From Sphaerosporella brunnea (taxonomy: Eukaryota > Ascomycota > Pezizomycetes > Pezizales > Pyronemataceae): a DNA stretch of 64,000 nt. The notes below the pieces were generated by a model. The model made no database searches and was not told where the DNA came from. It was given only the letters and a program-made list of their open reading frames with translations. Of the stretch, positions 36,073 to 48,027 are shown piece after piece. Positions within the stretch are counted from its first letter, which is position 1. Each line of letters starts with the position of its first letter. Made by a program: the position numbers and the translations under genes. The stretch is from assembly GCA_008704415.1 (NCBI GenBank), contig VXIS01000031.1, positions 1-64,000 on the forward strand, given 5' to 3'.

Positions 36073-38794
36073 TCAATATCGCTTCCTCTCCAATCCCCGC
36101 TGCGTCTGCCTCGCTAAGGCGCATACGCCATTGGCATCGCACCATCCCCGAACATCATCCAAACTGACCTCCTCGTCGATGCCCACAGTACCCAAACCCT
36201 TGGTATTGAGCCAGATCGTGAGATCCTCCAATATGACTGGGTCGTACATGAGTATGCAATGATGGAAGCTATCTTTTGATTTCCCATTCACCCTTACCGC
36301 CTCGGAAATCTTTGCGTATAGCTCTGTCGTTTCGGATTCATCTCTTCCAGTCTTCTTGACCCGGGTTACCTGCTTCTTTCGTCCCCTGGAAGATGAGCGA
36401 CTTCTTGACTTCTTGCCTTTACGCACTTTTGGGGAAGCTGCGCGGCCCCTCGATTTGGTCTTTTCCCTAGAGGCAACATCTGGATCTTTGGAAGCTGATC
36501 GACTTCGCGATTTAGCATGCACAGGTTGGAGGGTGTCATCAAGTGCCTTGGAAGCCGCGCGACCTCGTGGATTAGCAACGACATCCCGATCTTTAGATGC
36601 CGACCGAGCTCGAGCCTCAGTTGCGTGTGGAGCATCATCCGACCCTTTGGAAGCTGGTCGGCCTCGTGGCTCAACTGCTTTTGACGTAGTTTTCTTGGGC
36701 TCCTTCGAAGTGGATCGAGCTCGTGGACCGGTTGTTGTTTGTTCTGCTGTACCATCTGATTCCATGGAAGCGGTTTTGCGAGGCCTCCCACGAGGTCTCT
36801 TGGCAGGCTCAGGCTCACTATCTTCTGAACTACCCTGAGGTTTCTGCGCACTAGGATTTTGAGCCAGCCAACACTTTTCCATGGTTGTAATCATCGCCGC
36901 CCTACTCGTAATCTTCTTGAAGCCGTACTTTTTGAGCTCTGATTGGAGCTCAGACTTGAGGTAACCACCAAAATCCGGCATCTTCGGTATGTCCGAAGTC
37001 GTTTGAGTTGTCCGTGATGCTGGCGCCGGCGGTGGCGATGCAAGACTAACGGTTTGGCGTTTCTTCGCAGCGGCGGTCGCCGATGACGTAGTCAGGGACC
37101 GCGCAGTCGCCGCCGCTAAAGAAGAGTCCGCAGATATACTTGGTCGTGGTGGCAGCGATGGGGAAATAGACCTTGGCGCTATCCGTTGGATGGAATTGGC
37201 GCGACGGAAGCTGGAAGGAAGCGGTGGTGACTGTGTCCTATCCAAAGGCTGGGATGCTCTAACATGAACTGCTGGCGAAGATGTCAAATCAATGATAACG
37301 GTGCGCTTAGGCGATGGTAGTTTTGTAGAGAGGACAGAGCCGATATCATAAAAGTCGTCTTCAGACTTTGGAAGGTCGAGGCTGCTGGGAAGTACGAGTT
37401 TCGGTATTGTCGCTGGCTGGTAGCTCTCTGTGTCCAAAACATCTCCATTACCCGTTCCTCTCAATAGCCCACCGTCGAGGTCTCTGTTCGCAGCGTCCCA
37501 TAAACCGCCGGTCACAGTCGCCCTGGACGTGATGGAGTTGAAACCAGCAGTATTTGGCCCCGTATCCACAGATTTGACAGGTGAAATCAACCCACTGTAT
37601 TCATCCTCGGAATCATGGAGATCCTTTTCTAGCTGCGATAGTGTCCCAAAAAAAAATCCTTGGCTATCAAGTCGCTTCTTTGCGCTGGTAGGACTGAGCA
37701 ACTCCACCCGTACCGCTTCATCATTGCGCTTTCGCTTTGTGGTGGCTGAATCCAGCGTCGGGTACTTGGATGAGTCGCTGGTTGTCTTCTTGGTCGACGA
37801 AAAGAAAGACGTAATCGCCGAACTGGGAGGTGCATCTTTTCGATAGAAAGCAGAAGACCGTTCTGTGAGGGTTGCCGGTCTCTTCTTGGGCTTTTTGGCT
37901 TTGGGCGCAAACTCTTTGGGTTGAGTCTTGTGGTTGGTAAGGTCGAGCATCTGCAGAACAATCAATTCAAATATCCCGGTAGCAGCTGGATTGACGAACC
38001 TCGATGCGTCTCTTTCTAGTGAAACCGAGGCCGAAGCCGCTTTCGGGCTGCGCGCTGGTGAGTAGCTCTCGATCCTGAGAGGACTCCGACCTATATGCGA
38101 GGGCCCCGATTTTGTTGCTGAAGTTGTCGGTTTCCGGAGTCAATTCTGCAGAGGCTTCCCCAGATTGTAGGTCAAAAGCGGTAGTAATTGTGTCTTCAAC
38201 CGGTGTCCATTGACGACGACCCGGAGGTGGAGATGACCGGAGGAGGTCCTCGACAGTAGGGGACACTGCTTTTGAGGTCTCTGTTTCCGCGAACGCTTTT
38301 GACTTTCCTTTCGGCGACGCTTTTTTCTTCGTCGACTTCGCAGCAGTGGCGGTGGCGGAAGCGGCAGTCTTCTTCCTGGTTGCGGTTTTCCGTACGGGCT
38401 TCGCCTTCTCTGGTTCCTGGATGTCCCCCGAATCCACAAAATACTTTGATTTGAGGCCCAGGCGAACGTCCCGATTTGTGCTCTTCGCCTTCAATGCCAC
38501 ATCGGCTTTCGGTTTTGTCTTTCGGGCCGCGGTAATTTTCGTTGTGGTTCCCGGAGCTGCTCGCTTCTTAGTTGCCGCCTTCTTCGCTTTCGGAGCTGGA
38601 GGCAGTCTCTCTTCCTCATCCTGACTGTCTGGTATCTCCCATATATCTGGCTTCAGGGCGGCGGCTTGCTTTGCTTTTGCTCCGGCTTGTGCCGTTGAGA
38701 TTTCCCTGATCAGGGTTCTGGGAGAAGGCAGTTGGGACGACGAGAGGATGGATAGCTGACTATGCAGCGGTGAGGAGGGAATGAGAGTCGCCAT
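36073..38794 (-). CDS. SLX4: structure-specific endonuclease scaffold Slx4
   Basis: Two exons (38794-38001 plus base 38000, and 37950-36073) give 890 aa. The C-terminal conserved domain that binds the Slx1 nuclease is clear: KISEAVRVNGKSKDSFHHCI, LMYDPVILEDLTIWLNTKGL, then VSLDDVRGWCDANGVCAL (about 815-888). A SAP-like helix pair (about 590-625, GYLKSELQSELKKYGFKKIT) precedes it, as in fungal Slx4. The N-terminus has the DIWEIPDSQDEEE and LGLKSKYFVDSGD stretches. Slx1-Slx4 cuts 5' flaps and Holliday-type junctions in DNA repair. Between about 650 and 770 there is a tandem Arg/Ser/Lys repeat. The frame is open to 39010, but the ATG at 38794 (MATLIPSSPLHSQL) is the best start because upstream residues are atypical. 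Confidence 0.9.
36430..36790 (-). repeat. tandem (R/P)RGRxASK protein repeat within SLX4
   Basis: About seven degenerate units of 17-24 residues share an Arg-rich core: PRARSTSKEP, PRGRPASKGSDD, ARARSASKDRD, PRGRAASKALDD, SRSRSASKDPD and SRGRAASP. The spacing and the alternating Asp/Asp following the Lys show they arose by internal duplication. The region is highly basic and probably disordered. Confidence 0.75.
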
Positions 38795-40685
38795 CTCTCT
38801 GCGTCGTGGCAGCGGGGGGTGCGACGTGCGAAGGAACAGGCGTCTGCAGAATGGTGTTGTTACGCAAATGCGGGTGCATCTCATGTCAACAAGGTTTGAC
38901 GCGTTGTGGTTTCTGGGACAACAACCTTTCAGCCTCGAGTGACAGCTTATCTCCACCATCTGTCTCCACCATCTGTCTCCACTCTCCACCACACAAGCAA
39001 GATCCGGCATAGCTAAGCTTTTACATAATACGGCAATACGGAGGACCCAAGTGAAGGAGAGTTTACGATATGTTCGCCCACATCCGCAGTGAGCGTGCGT
39101 AAGCCCAACGTGAGATCATACTGGAATATTGCGTTTGAAACCCGTCGAGATTTCCCGTCGACCGATGACGCATCTCCTGTCTCATATTTAGCGATATTTA
39201 GTACCTGCAGGTATCTCAGGAGGAGGGCTCACGTGCTCACCATGGCTCAGTGGCTCTAGAGTATGGTTGGGGACACCTTAAAACGGAGTGTCAAAAGCCA
39301 CCATTTGCACGCGAATATATTAAATCACAACAACAGATAAAATTAAAAGCGCTTCTTCAAGCGATAGATATGCTGCTTTAGAATGATCTGAAAAAGAGAA
39401 AATAAAAAAAAGGGTTGGTGGGAAGTGGGAAATTCGAGGGTTTGTGGGAGCATTTTGTATGGGACACCCCGGAGCATGTCGCGTAAAAATGTAGTACAAC
39501 TATACTTTTTTGGGTATTATTTCGCTCAATCAGGAAATCGAGTGCTTTTTTGTGATGCACCTCCGCCCATCTTTTTTTTTTTTTTTTTTTTCCTCCGCAG
39601 CCAACCTCTATCTACCATTTTGATTTATCCACAACTTGACGATGCCCCTTATAAACCCACTGTGTAAACTCCGTTGTGCCATAATCAAAACCATCACTAT
39701 ATACATCCATCACACGTACGCAGTGATTATAGTAGCGGTTGATGGAAGCTGTGGTTACAGAGTCCAAAGCAACGGGAAGAACATTTTTTAATCACCAACA
39801 CCGCCCACCAAAGTTGAGCTCACGGTGAAACTTAGGATAAAAGATAGCATCTATGTAGCCCTCCAAACCTAAACATCCGGCATTACATGCCACAAAAAGT
39901 TGGATTTAGAGCTGTGGAGTCGCAATTTGGGTGCTTCAGCAACGTGTTTTCAGACTTCCCGGGTCGCTTAGTAATCAAAATCAATGTCGCGAGTTACACA
40001 GTGACTAGGAGTCCCCAACCATACCCCTGAGAAATATCCCTCAGATCCGCAGATCTGAATATTCACATTCGCCCAGGCGGTCCAAGGCTGAACTGTTTCA
40101 ACTTCTCCGAAACGTGAACAGCCAAAACTTCGGACAAAAGTCCCTCTGTACATGTCCCCTCACTCGCTGCATAGACACATCCAGCTCACACGTCAGTTCA
40201 AGTCTCGTTTCCTGGTCTACTCGATTCAGTGCAGTGTTATGTGCATTGGCAGGTATCACTTCTAAACACCAAACCAGCATATTGTTCAAGATAGCAGATA
40301 AGTCGAGGCGTCCAACGTTTCGATTGGTATCAAGGCCTTGCTGCGTAGGTCTCCCAACACTTCCTCGCCGGAGAACTCCATCCACGTTACATACAGTCAC
40401 AACGCCGCTCCTCGCCGAGTGACACCACATGAACCGCATCCACCCGACTGCATCGTGACGTAGGATCAACCTTCCCAACACGAACATCTAGTGTGACTCA
40501 ATCAGGCCTCCACCCCGCATTGTCTGGACCTCAAAGAAAAAAAAAATCAGAATAGTTTTAATAAGCCCCGCGAGCCCCCGCACTCCTCTCTCCCGCGAGT
40601 GCATCGCCCCCTCCAAATCGCTCATCACCGCAGTACTTTTTCGGCCAGTAACAACCGCGCAACACTCTAGATCTACATAGGCGCC
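38795..40685. other. intergenic region, no supported gene
   Basis: The upstream flank of SLX4 includes an imperfect CTCCACCATCTGTCT direct repeat at about 38951-38980. A 20-base T run lies at 39572-39591. Frames overlap on both strands at 40098-40487 (129 codons minus, 102 codons plus), but neither has a recognised domain or a start in context. The last 130 bases are the probable promoter of the ZZ protein gene. Confidence 0.4.
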
Positions 40686-42043
40686 ATGTTTGAATACCTA
40701 GCCGCCCCCAGCAACGGACGGAGGCCATCGTCCACACCTGCCAGCGGTTTCGCCTACCCACCGCATGTACATGCGCATGCGCATCATGCGCAGCGCACTA
40801 GTACGAGCAACTTCATACCGCCGCCGCTTCCGCGCGATGAGAGTAGCGGTGGCACTGCATTTCTTGCGGACTTGGCCAGTGTGCAGCTACCACCCGTTGC
40901 CGATGCGACTACTTATGCGCACAACTGCGATGCGTGCGGGACGGCTCTTAGCGGGCGGTTGGTACCACTGAGTGATACTTCATGAGCTTCTTTCATCCTA
41001 GCACAACCCACCCAAGGAAAGCTAATGCTGGGGATAAACAGGCCGAGAGTAGAGTGTCTCGAATGCCGCCACCTGGTTTGTAGCAACTGCTACAGTTTTG
41101 AGCGGGTAGGCAGCACACAATATAGTTCGAGGAGGAGGCTGATAGATAGAAACTGAAGCCAGCAAACCACCACCACCGGCAGACGCACCTGCAAAAAACC
41201 TTGCGACCACGCGAATACCCGCCGCACCACTGGCACCCACGCACAGCAGACTACTTCTGCGACCGGTGCAACATCGACTTGACGCACGCACCGCGGGCGC
41301 GCTGTGTTACATGCTCCAACTACGACCTCTGCCTAGACTGCTTAATCTTGGGCGAAACCAGTCTCAGGCACCGACTCTCGCACAGCATAAACGTGATAAC
41401 CAGCCACATCCCCTCAACACCTACCAGCGGCCAGCCGCAGCCCGGAGGAGGAGGAGGAGGGGGGGGAGGCCCAATACTAATGAGCGAAAGCGACCACCAG
41501 CCCACGCCCCTGCTCGAAAAGATACTCGACAGCATCTACGACTACATCGACACCGCCTTTCCTCCGCGGTCCAGCGGGTTACTAGAGCCCTCGAAGCTGT
41601 CCGCATTCTACTCTCACCACGGCGTCCCCAGCTCCACCAATCTCTTCCGGCTCCTCCCAAACGAAGAGCTAGCACTAGAATTCTCGCGGCTAGGCTGCGA
41701 GTACCATCTCACCTCCGACAGCGTCGACGCCATCGCCGCGCGCAAGAAGCCGTGGAGCCAGGACTCAATCGATACCACGCCGCGCTCCCCCTCCCTGACA
41801 AGAAGAGGGTGGATCCGCTTTTTTGTGCTGGAGATTTGGCGAGACCCCGATCTGATGCATTTTGTGCTTAGCGGTGCGCTCAGTACGGGGAAGATTCTGA
41901 ATAAGAGGAAGGGTGAGCCGTATCGGCTGAGTTGTCCGCGCGATGCGTTGCCGAGGAGTGGGAGGGGGAGAGAGTGGGATGCGGGGGGTGGTGGTGGCGG
42001 GAGGAGGAGGGCCGGGAGTAGGCCTTCTAGTCGTGGGCCGTAA
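40686..42043 (+). CDS. ZZ zinc-finger protein with fungal DUF7514-like C-terminal domain
   Basis: Three exons (40686-40957, 41042-41105, 41159-42043) give 406 aa. A first Cys-rich module spans the first intron (HNCDACGTALSG then VECLECRHLVCSNCYSFER). A second, more standard ZZ finger follows at about 143-190: YFCDRCNIDLTHAPRARC, CSNYDLCLDC and a closing His region HRLSH. ZZ fingers bind two zinc ions and mediate protein contacts. A folded region at about 230-360 (LLEKILDSIYDYIDTAFPPR, FSRLGCEYHL, LTRRGWIRFFVLEIWRDPD) resembles the fungal DUF7514 domain as I remember it. A glycine run sits between them and the tail is Gly/Arg-rich. No function is assigned. The N-terminus has a His-rich stretch (HVHAHAHHAQ). 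Confidence 0.82.
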
Positions 42044-43072
42044 GGATCATGATGATGAGTTAACCCAGCTAGCCATTTACCATATAGTAGTGTTTTCTGA
42101 CTTCTCGTCAATTGTGTTTTTATGTAACAACAGAAATGGACGCACAGTACTATACATAATTCATACCACGAGTTTAAATTGATGGACTCATGATCAATCA
42201 TCGCTTTTCCCTCTTGTTGCAGAAAGATCAAACTGCGATAAATCGGGAGGTGGGGGGGGTTGTGCAGTCAAAACGCTTCACATTTCAGCACTCGACGCTT
42301 TCCAGGGGTCTAATAAGATCAATAAACATGTAGGAAACCAGTATACTTCAGCAAAACTAAACTGTATGCAGGGCGAGCTATATCCCATGAAGCGCTGTAC
42401 TGATCTTCATGCCGGCAACAAATCTGCTGCTCATGATCGATCAGGACCATTGTAAAAGCATGTATCTAGTAGCTTAACGGGTTCTTCGAAGCACTCGGGC
42501 TGTGTTTTCGCATTCCTGGATCTGTATGACCCCAGCTGTCGTCGGCTGGTTGGCGCCTATCACACCTCGACGTCGCCGTCACTTTTGCCCAGTTCTTGCT
42601 TTTCAAGTCTCCCCGGTAAGGCGCTCTCTTGTGGACCCATCATTGAAACCCAGTTCAAACGCCCACCAATAGCACGTGTCTGCTGCTTAGCCATCATCAC
42701 CAGCTGCAGCAGCAGCGCATCCAGCCGCACGCTGTCTCAAAGCCACCGGCAGTGTGAAATGGGAAACTGCAACATTTCCCCCTCAACTCAACTCAACTAC
42801 AAAAAGCCCCTCCATGTAAATACATGATGCTTTCCTTCCTTCCATCTACACGCCGACGCCGTCATGCAAAAATCACAAGTCGCTACCGCCCATAGCTCCA
42901 AAGGAAAAAAGGGGAAATAAAAAAAACGCCCGCAATCTACCGCATCAGTCTTGCGGCGGCCATCACCATGAAAAAAAAAAAAAAAAAAGGGTTTATAAAC
43001 ACGAAACACCAAAAACAGCAGTTATTAAGTCGACCAGGGTACAGTCATTTACATGCATACGAGCAACTACAT
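42044..43072. other. intergenic region between convergent genes
   Basis: These are the 3' flanks of the ZZ gene (plus) and the CRH gene (minus). An 18-base A run lies at 42971-42988. No gene or clear repeat is supported. Confidence 0.45.
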
Positions 43073-44511
43073 TTACAGCACAAACATCCCCGCCCCCGCC
43101 AGGAGTGTCACCAACAGAACGCCCCGGAACAACGTCACCGCCATAGCACCGCTGGTGCCCTGGGTGAACGTGTTGCTGCCGGGACCTTGGCCGACCGAGT
43201 TATCGCCGCCAGAGTTCGCGTCGGTCGAGTTGGCCCGGTCACCGGCAGTAGTTCCACCACCAACAAGCCCGGGCACGGTCTCGGCGTTGTTATTGGCGTC
43301 GCTAGAGTCTGGTTTCGCCGACATGTTGGTTCCAGTGGCGACGAAGGACGCAAGGATGGTGCTATTGTCGCCAATCACAACGTTGCTCTCCATGCCGGCA
43401 GCGCTGTTGTAGTAGTACGACTTGCTTCCCTTGATAACCGCATCCGAAGGAGGACCGTAGCATTCAACGGTGACGTCCTGGACCTGGACGTAGTAGTATC
43501 CGGGGTTCTTCATATCGGCAGTGTTCGTCCAGTCGATTTCTCCACCAGCCCATGCAATGGTACCCGGGCTGTTGCTAGCAAGCCCTCCGGGCCAGAGTGA
43601 CAGCTGCACACGCGCTGGAGTCTGAGGGTACTCGTACCGCTTGCTGGTGGCGTTGTAGGTGTCGGACTTCTTCAATACTCTTCCAACCTGTCCATCCACA
43701 CTCCAGGTGATCTGGTCCGTCTGCCAGTCGATTTCGTACGTGTGCCAGTTCGCGTAAGTGTCGGAGCTTGAGATGTTACCCGAGTGGGTGTCTATATAGA
43801 GGACTCAGTATCATTCCCGCTCTTTCACATTCGGAACGGAGTAAACTGACAGTCCGGGATTCCTTGGAAGTAGTAGTTGGTCTGGGTAGTCGTCAATTCA
43901 GTGCCAACCCACTCGAAATCGATCTCGTCCTTCATATCCGACATCATGATGAAAGCCGAAACGACACCGGCAGTTCTCGAGGTCTTCATGGTAGCGGTGA
44001 TCTTTCCATACCAGACATACCGAGTGCTGGCCATGACGGTACCGACGGTGTCGGGCGCCATGGTCAACAGCAGGTTGTTCCCGCTGTTCATGGGGGTTCC
44101 GTCAACCACCCACTCATACTTGGAGGCGTCGCCGAGATACTTGGTCTTGTCGGCGACCGTATTCAAACCAGCAAATGTGTGCGTCTGGCTCTTGCAAATG
44201 GGAGCCGCGACGCAAGAATTGAGAGCGTACGAATGCCTGGGATCGCAACCACCGAGACAAAACGCTCCGATACCGCACTGACCATACTCTAGCGGCACAT
44301 TGTCAGCGATAAAAACGTTCCTGCACTTCAGCGCCGCAGCCACCACAAGAGCGCGCGCGGGAGACGCAGGGAGTCGCTACATACGCGAACAACAGGGCTT
44401 GTCCTCAGGACACTGCCCGATACCATTACCACAGTCCATATTCATGGCGGCGTATGAGCTCGTCGCGAGCACGACGGCGCCCAAGAGCGCAGCCTTCAAC
44501 ATTCGAACCAT
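43073..44511 (-). CDS. GPI-anchored GH16 CRH-type chitin-glucan transglycosylase
   Basis: Three exons (44511-44385, 44288-43851, 43791-43073) give 427 aa. A signal peptide (MVRMLKAALLGAVVLATSSY) is followed by a Cys-rich chitin-binding-like module (ECPEDKPCC-type: CGNGIGQCPEDKPCCSQYGQ, CGIGAFCLGGC). The GH16 core carries the catalytic DEIDFEWVG motif at about 159-167, where the two Glu act as nucleophile and acid/base, plus SGNISSSDTYANWHTYEIDW and VDGQVGR. A Ser/Asn/Gly-rich stalk precedes a C-terminal hydrophobic tail (AVTLFRGVLLVTLLAGAGMF), the GPI-anchor signal. CRH enzymes (Crh1/Utr2 in yeast) link chitin to beta-glucan in the wall. Both introns restore conserved sequence (CCSQYGQCG; GIPDYTHSGN). 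Confidence 0.95.
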
Positions 44512-45257
44512 GGCTTCTGATCGCTACTGGTTGGGAAGAAGGATCGCGGCGAGTGAGAGCGAGTGGGGTGAGCGGCTTGGTGTGGGAAGTAGCAGTCGCG
44601 AGAATAACGACGAAGTGGGATCGGCGGACTGATATACACAGACTCGAGGGTGTATCTAGAAATAATTTGGGGGGAGGGGCAGCAAAAGGGTCCAAAAACG
44701 ACAGTCAGAAAGGCGGCGTGTGTGCGTGGACGGATCGCTGAGGAGAAGTAGATTGATTGATTGAATAAAGTAAGTTAATGAAACCCCTGGGCCAGCTTGT
44801 GAACGAGTGAACAAGCTATCCGACTGAATATGGGGGGGGGGGGGGGATTGTTTGAAGATTGTCAAAGAAGCAGACGGCCGAGAGTCGGTGAGCTACTTTT
44901 TTTTCAAGAAGGAAGGGCAAGAAGAGGAGGGAGGGGGGAGGAGGAGGAGGAGCAGAAGGAGAGCCACGCACAGACAGGAGGGAGGGGCGAGTCAGTCAGC
45001 CGAGTTGCCCGTTGTTCCCGTTCAATCGGTGGGTGGAAAACATGTGTGTGTGTTTGCGCCAGAAAGGGAAGGCTGCGCAGGTTCTCTCAATTAACCGTGA
45101 GGCGAAGGTGGGGTGAAAGGGGAGCCGGCCTAGGAGAGGATCGATATCGGGAATGGCGCATCGACAAATATAAAATGGAGCGCAGGGAACATCATTTCCC
45201 CCTGATGGGGATGCATATCAAGTACATGGAGCTCTCAAGATCGTTGCTTTATTTGCC
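44512..45257. other. intergenic region with GA-rich and G-run DNA
   Basis: This is the upstream flank of the CRH gene. It holds a run of G at about 44831-44844 and purine-rich GGGAGGA-type DNA at 44905-45000. No gene is supported. Confidence 0.4.
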
Positions 45258-45610
45258 ATGGCGACGATGGTGAGCGAGACCCTCACGCATCCATGCATCT
45301 CTCACTCGCGATGCACTGACAGCGATGACAGCTAGATCTGCACGTCAACGAGAATCTGCTCACCGTACGGATGGACTTGTACGCATGCCTGAATCGTCGC
45401 CACCACCCGCTTACACCGCCGACCGTTTCTGCTCCCGCCGATCGATATGGCCACGAGGACGAGAGGTAAGTAAGTGGGTGTATGCACGTACATGCCTATG
45501 CGGGTACTGCATTCGGGTGTCAGAGCTGCAAGGAAAGGGGCACGTCTGTTGTGTCTCCCCCCAGTCACACGCGCGTAACCCGCTCGCTGCGACCAACCGC
45601 ATATCTTTGA
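45258..45610 (+). CDS. possible small three-exon gene, unrecognised
   Basis: An ATG in good context (GCCATGGCG) at 45258 opens a 12-base exon ending at a strong GTGAGC donor. Joining at 45332 and then using a GTAAGT donor at 45466 and a CCCCAG acceptor before 45565 gives 63 aa in frame (MATMLDLHVNENLLTVRMDL, then YACLNRRHHPLTPP, ending RSLRPTAYL). The donors are close to consensus, but I recognise no family and the composition gives little support. A single long alternative frame (45325-45723) overlaps it. Confidence 0.25.
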
Positions 45611-46902
45611 TGCGCAAGTACCTCAAGTTTAGACGGTGGACAGAGAGCTCTTCGAAAGTCAGCTATGTCTGCAAAGGAAGCGATGCACCCAGAAAACCGC
45701 ATCCCATCGGCAACCGGCTTTAAATTTCGATGCCGGAGACAGAACACCGTTGATGTCGACGGGGCCTGGCTGCCTGGGTGTCGGTGCGGCGTGAGGTGAG
45801 ACGTGTGAGTCCGTGTGTTCTACATAAGCGTTGAGCTTGTCTGAGCCCTTGCAGCGACATATTACATGTATACAACTCGCCTGGCCTGGTCTGGCCACCC
45901 CCCCCCTTCCCCTTCGGTAGGCGGCAATTCCGGGGACCGGGGAGCAAAGCGCGTGAATTTGAATCCAAACGTCTCGTCCTACAGCCAGCCAGGGTATCTG
46001 CAGCTAGCTAGCAGGAAGCAACGCGTCAGCCAACAGAACTGCGGCTGCGCATTGGTCGTGATCCCAACGGAGCCATTGCCATTGCGAGCAAGAATTCGGG
46101 TCCGAGGTTCTAAGGCCTGCTGCTTGTCACAGCTTCTCACTCGAATATCTCGGAAGCGAGCCAACGAGCGAGCCCGCGCGCACAAATACGCTGCTGTCTG
46201 TTTTGAACGGAATGCCCCTGCCAGTAACAGATGCGCACAATCCACCGACGCTACCTCCTTGTCCACTGTTTCGACCGCTACACCATGATAGGGTACGCGC
46301 AGTACGCATTTGGCGACAGCCACCGCCAAATTTTTCAGATTGATTGGCTTCTTTGCGCTCCTGTGGGGGAATGCTCATAGTTAAACCCAGAAAACCTACC
46401 AAGCAATGTTCTTCTTGTCAAATGGCGCCGGCGTTGTGTAAAACATTCCGTTTCGAGTTATTTCACCGGATCGAAGTAGATACAGAGGGAAACCACGCTG
46501 TTGCTCTTTTTTTCTTATTTTCTAAGCACGCCCGGCCGTATTGTATTCTATTGAGCAAGCGCAAGCGCGCACTACAAGCGTCACCTCAAAAATTACCCTA
46601 CTCAAAAAAGTCGCGAAATCCGGCGACGGAGAAGGGGATGCATTCCAGATAGTTGTGCCTACTCTCAATTGCAAGCCCCCAGTTTTGGATAGAGTATGCT
46701 GCACGTTCATTTACTTGATCACACATTAAAAAAGAGAATAATTATCATATTGAAAAGAAACCGATATGGTAAACCCCTCCCCCCCAATGGCGATTGGCAT
46801 TCCCTCGCGCACCGCTAATCCACAAGCACAAATGCCGAGCTGGGGTAAAAGTGATTAGACTTCACTCCAGCTCGAAGTTTATCTACTTCTCTCTCTCTCT
46901 CT

Positions 46903-46938
<36 letters not shown>

Positions 46939-48027
46939 CAGCAATTTCTAAGCGGATTGAGTTGCCATAAGTCTTTCGACATAACTAGAACCCAGAGAAT
47001 GAGACAATGGTAATAGTAAGAAGGATGTGGTCCGAATGCCAGTTTTGCATCTCCAAATAAGAACACTTCCGGCGTTACAGTGTTGCTTGCAAGCTGGGTC
47101 GATGCCTTGAAATCATTTTGGGCTATTATGAGCTATAATTGATAATTGTTGGAACTGACTGTCCTCCGTAGCGGAATCAAATCGTACCCTCAAGATCCAT
47201 CTGGGTCCCCACCCTCTCGCCTGGCGCTGGATCCGCCTCTCCCCCATAGCGCAACCAAATCGCACGTTGGTATCCTCGGGAGGTATTTTAGAGAGGATAA
47301 TAAGCTAGATCAATGCAGCGATAAAGCCATTGATCTCACTCCCCAGCGGAGAGCTGGGCGCTGACGCGAGAGGTTGACCACGTCATGTGGTTGTCTTTAT
47401 CCTCTAAGAACAATAAATGCCGCCCGTAAAACGCCTTGGGGATATCTTGGTGCTGGGCGAGGTCGGTAAGCCCCACGTTGGAAAATAGTGTTGCTTACGT
47501 CCAGTGCCCCCATGTTGTGCTAGGCAGCTGTCAGATATCGTAATTGCGGATGCGAGGAAGACGTTCAGATTGGGAGGGTGGAGTTGAAGTGTTGGAAGCT
47601 GCTTTCAATTATGCACTGATACAGTCGGTGCGTTGGGTGATATTATGCAGTAGAAGGTACGCAAGCGGTGGCACACAGCATGTTGTACTTTGGAGATTGG
47701 GGGACAGAAGAAGGATAGATACTTACTTTCCGTCCTGTTCGATTTTCCCAGCCCATCAAAACTATGCCGATTTTGTTGACGGGAGCCGGCAGGAAAGATG
47801 TGATCGATTCACTAAATTCACTCGTCCCACGAATTACTCGAGGCGTGATAGCAAGCGTAAAGGTATCTTTGATACGGTAGACTCGCGGTTTTCACCCAAA
47901 ATATAGTCTTTCAGAATTGAACACCCGGCAAGCACTCTCTCGAAAACGCAAGACTGAAAAGCGAAGCGGTTCGATTCGATTGGCGCGTACTGATATTAGG
48001 ATGCACACAAACTCCCCACACCATCAT
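45611..48027. other. gene-poor intergenic region
   Basis: Open frames on both strands are short and overlapping, with no domain. A CT-repeat at about 46887-46903 runs straight into a 31-base A run (46904-46934). The last part is the 3' flank of MsrA. I see no tRNA or element ends. Confidence 0.4.
46887..46934 (+). repeat. CT microsatellite followed by 31-base A run
   Basis: An alternating CT tract of about 16 bases is followed directly by A repeated 31 times, in a gene-poor region. It may mark a retrotransposed poly(A) tail or simple slippage; no adjoining element was recognised. Confidence 0.85.

Noticed and set aside
40098..40487. Overlapping frames on both strands
   Set aside because: Mutually exclusive, no domain, probably chance.
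45325..45723. Plus-strand frame of 132 codons
   Set aside because: Crosses two strong donor sites and has no domain; may simply overlap the small spliced candidate.
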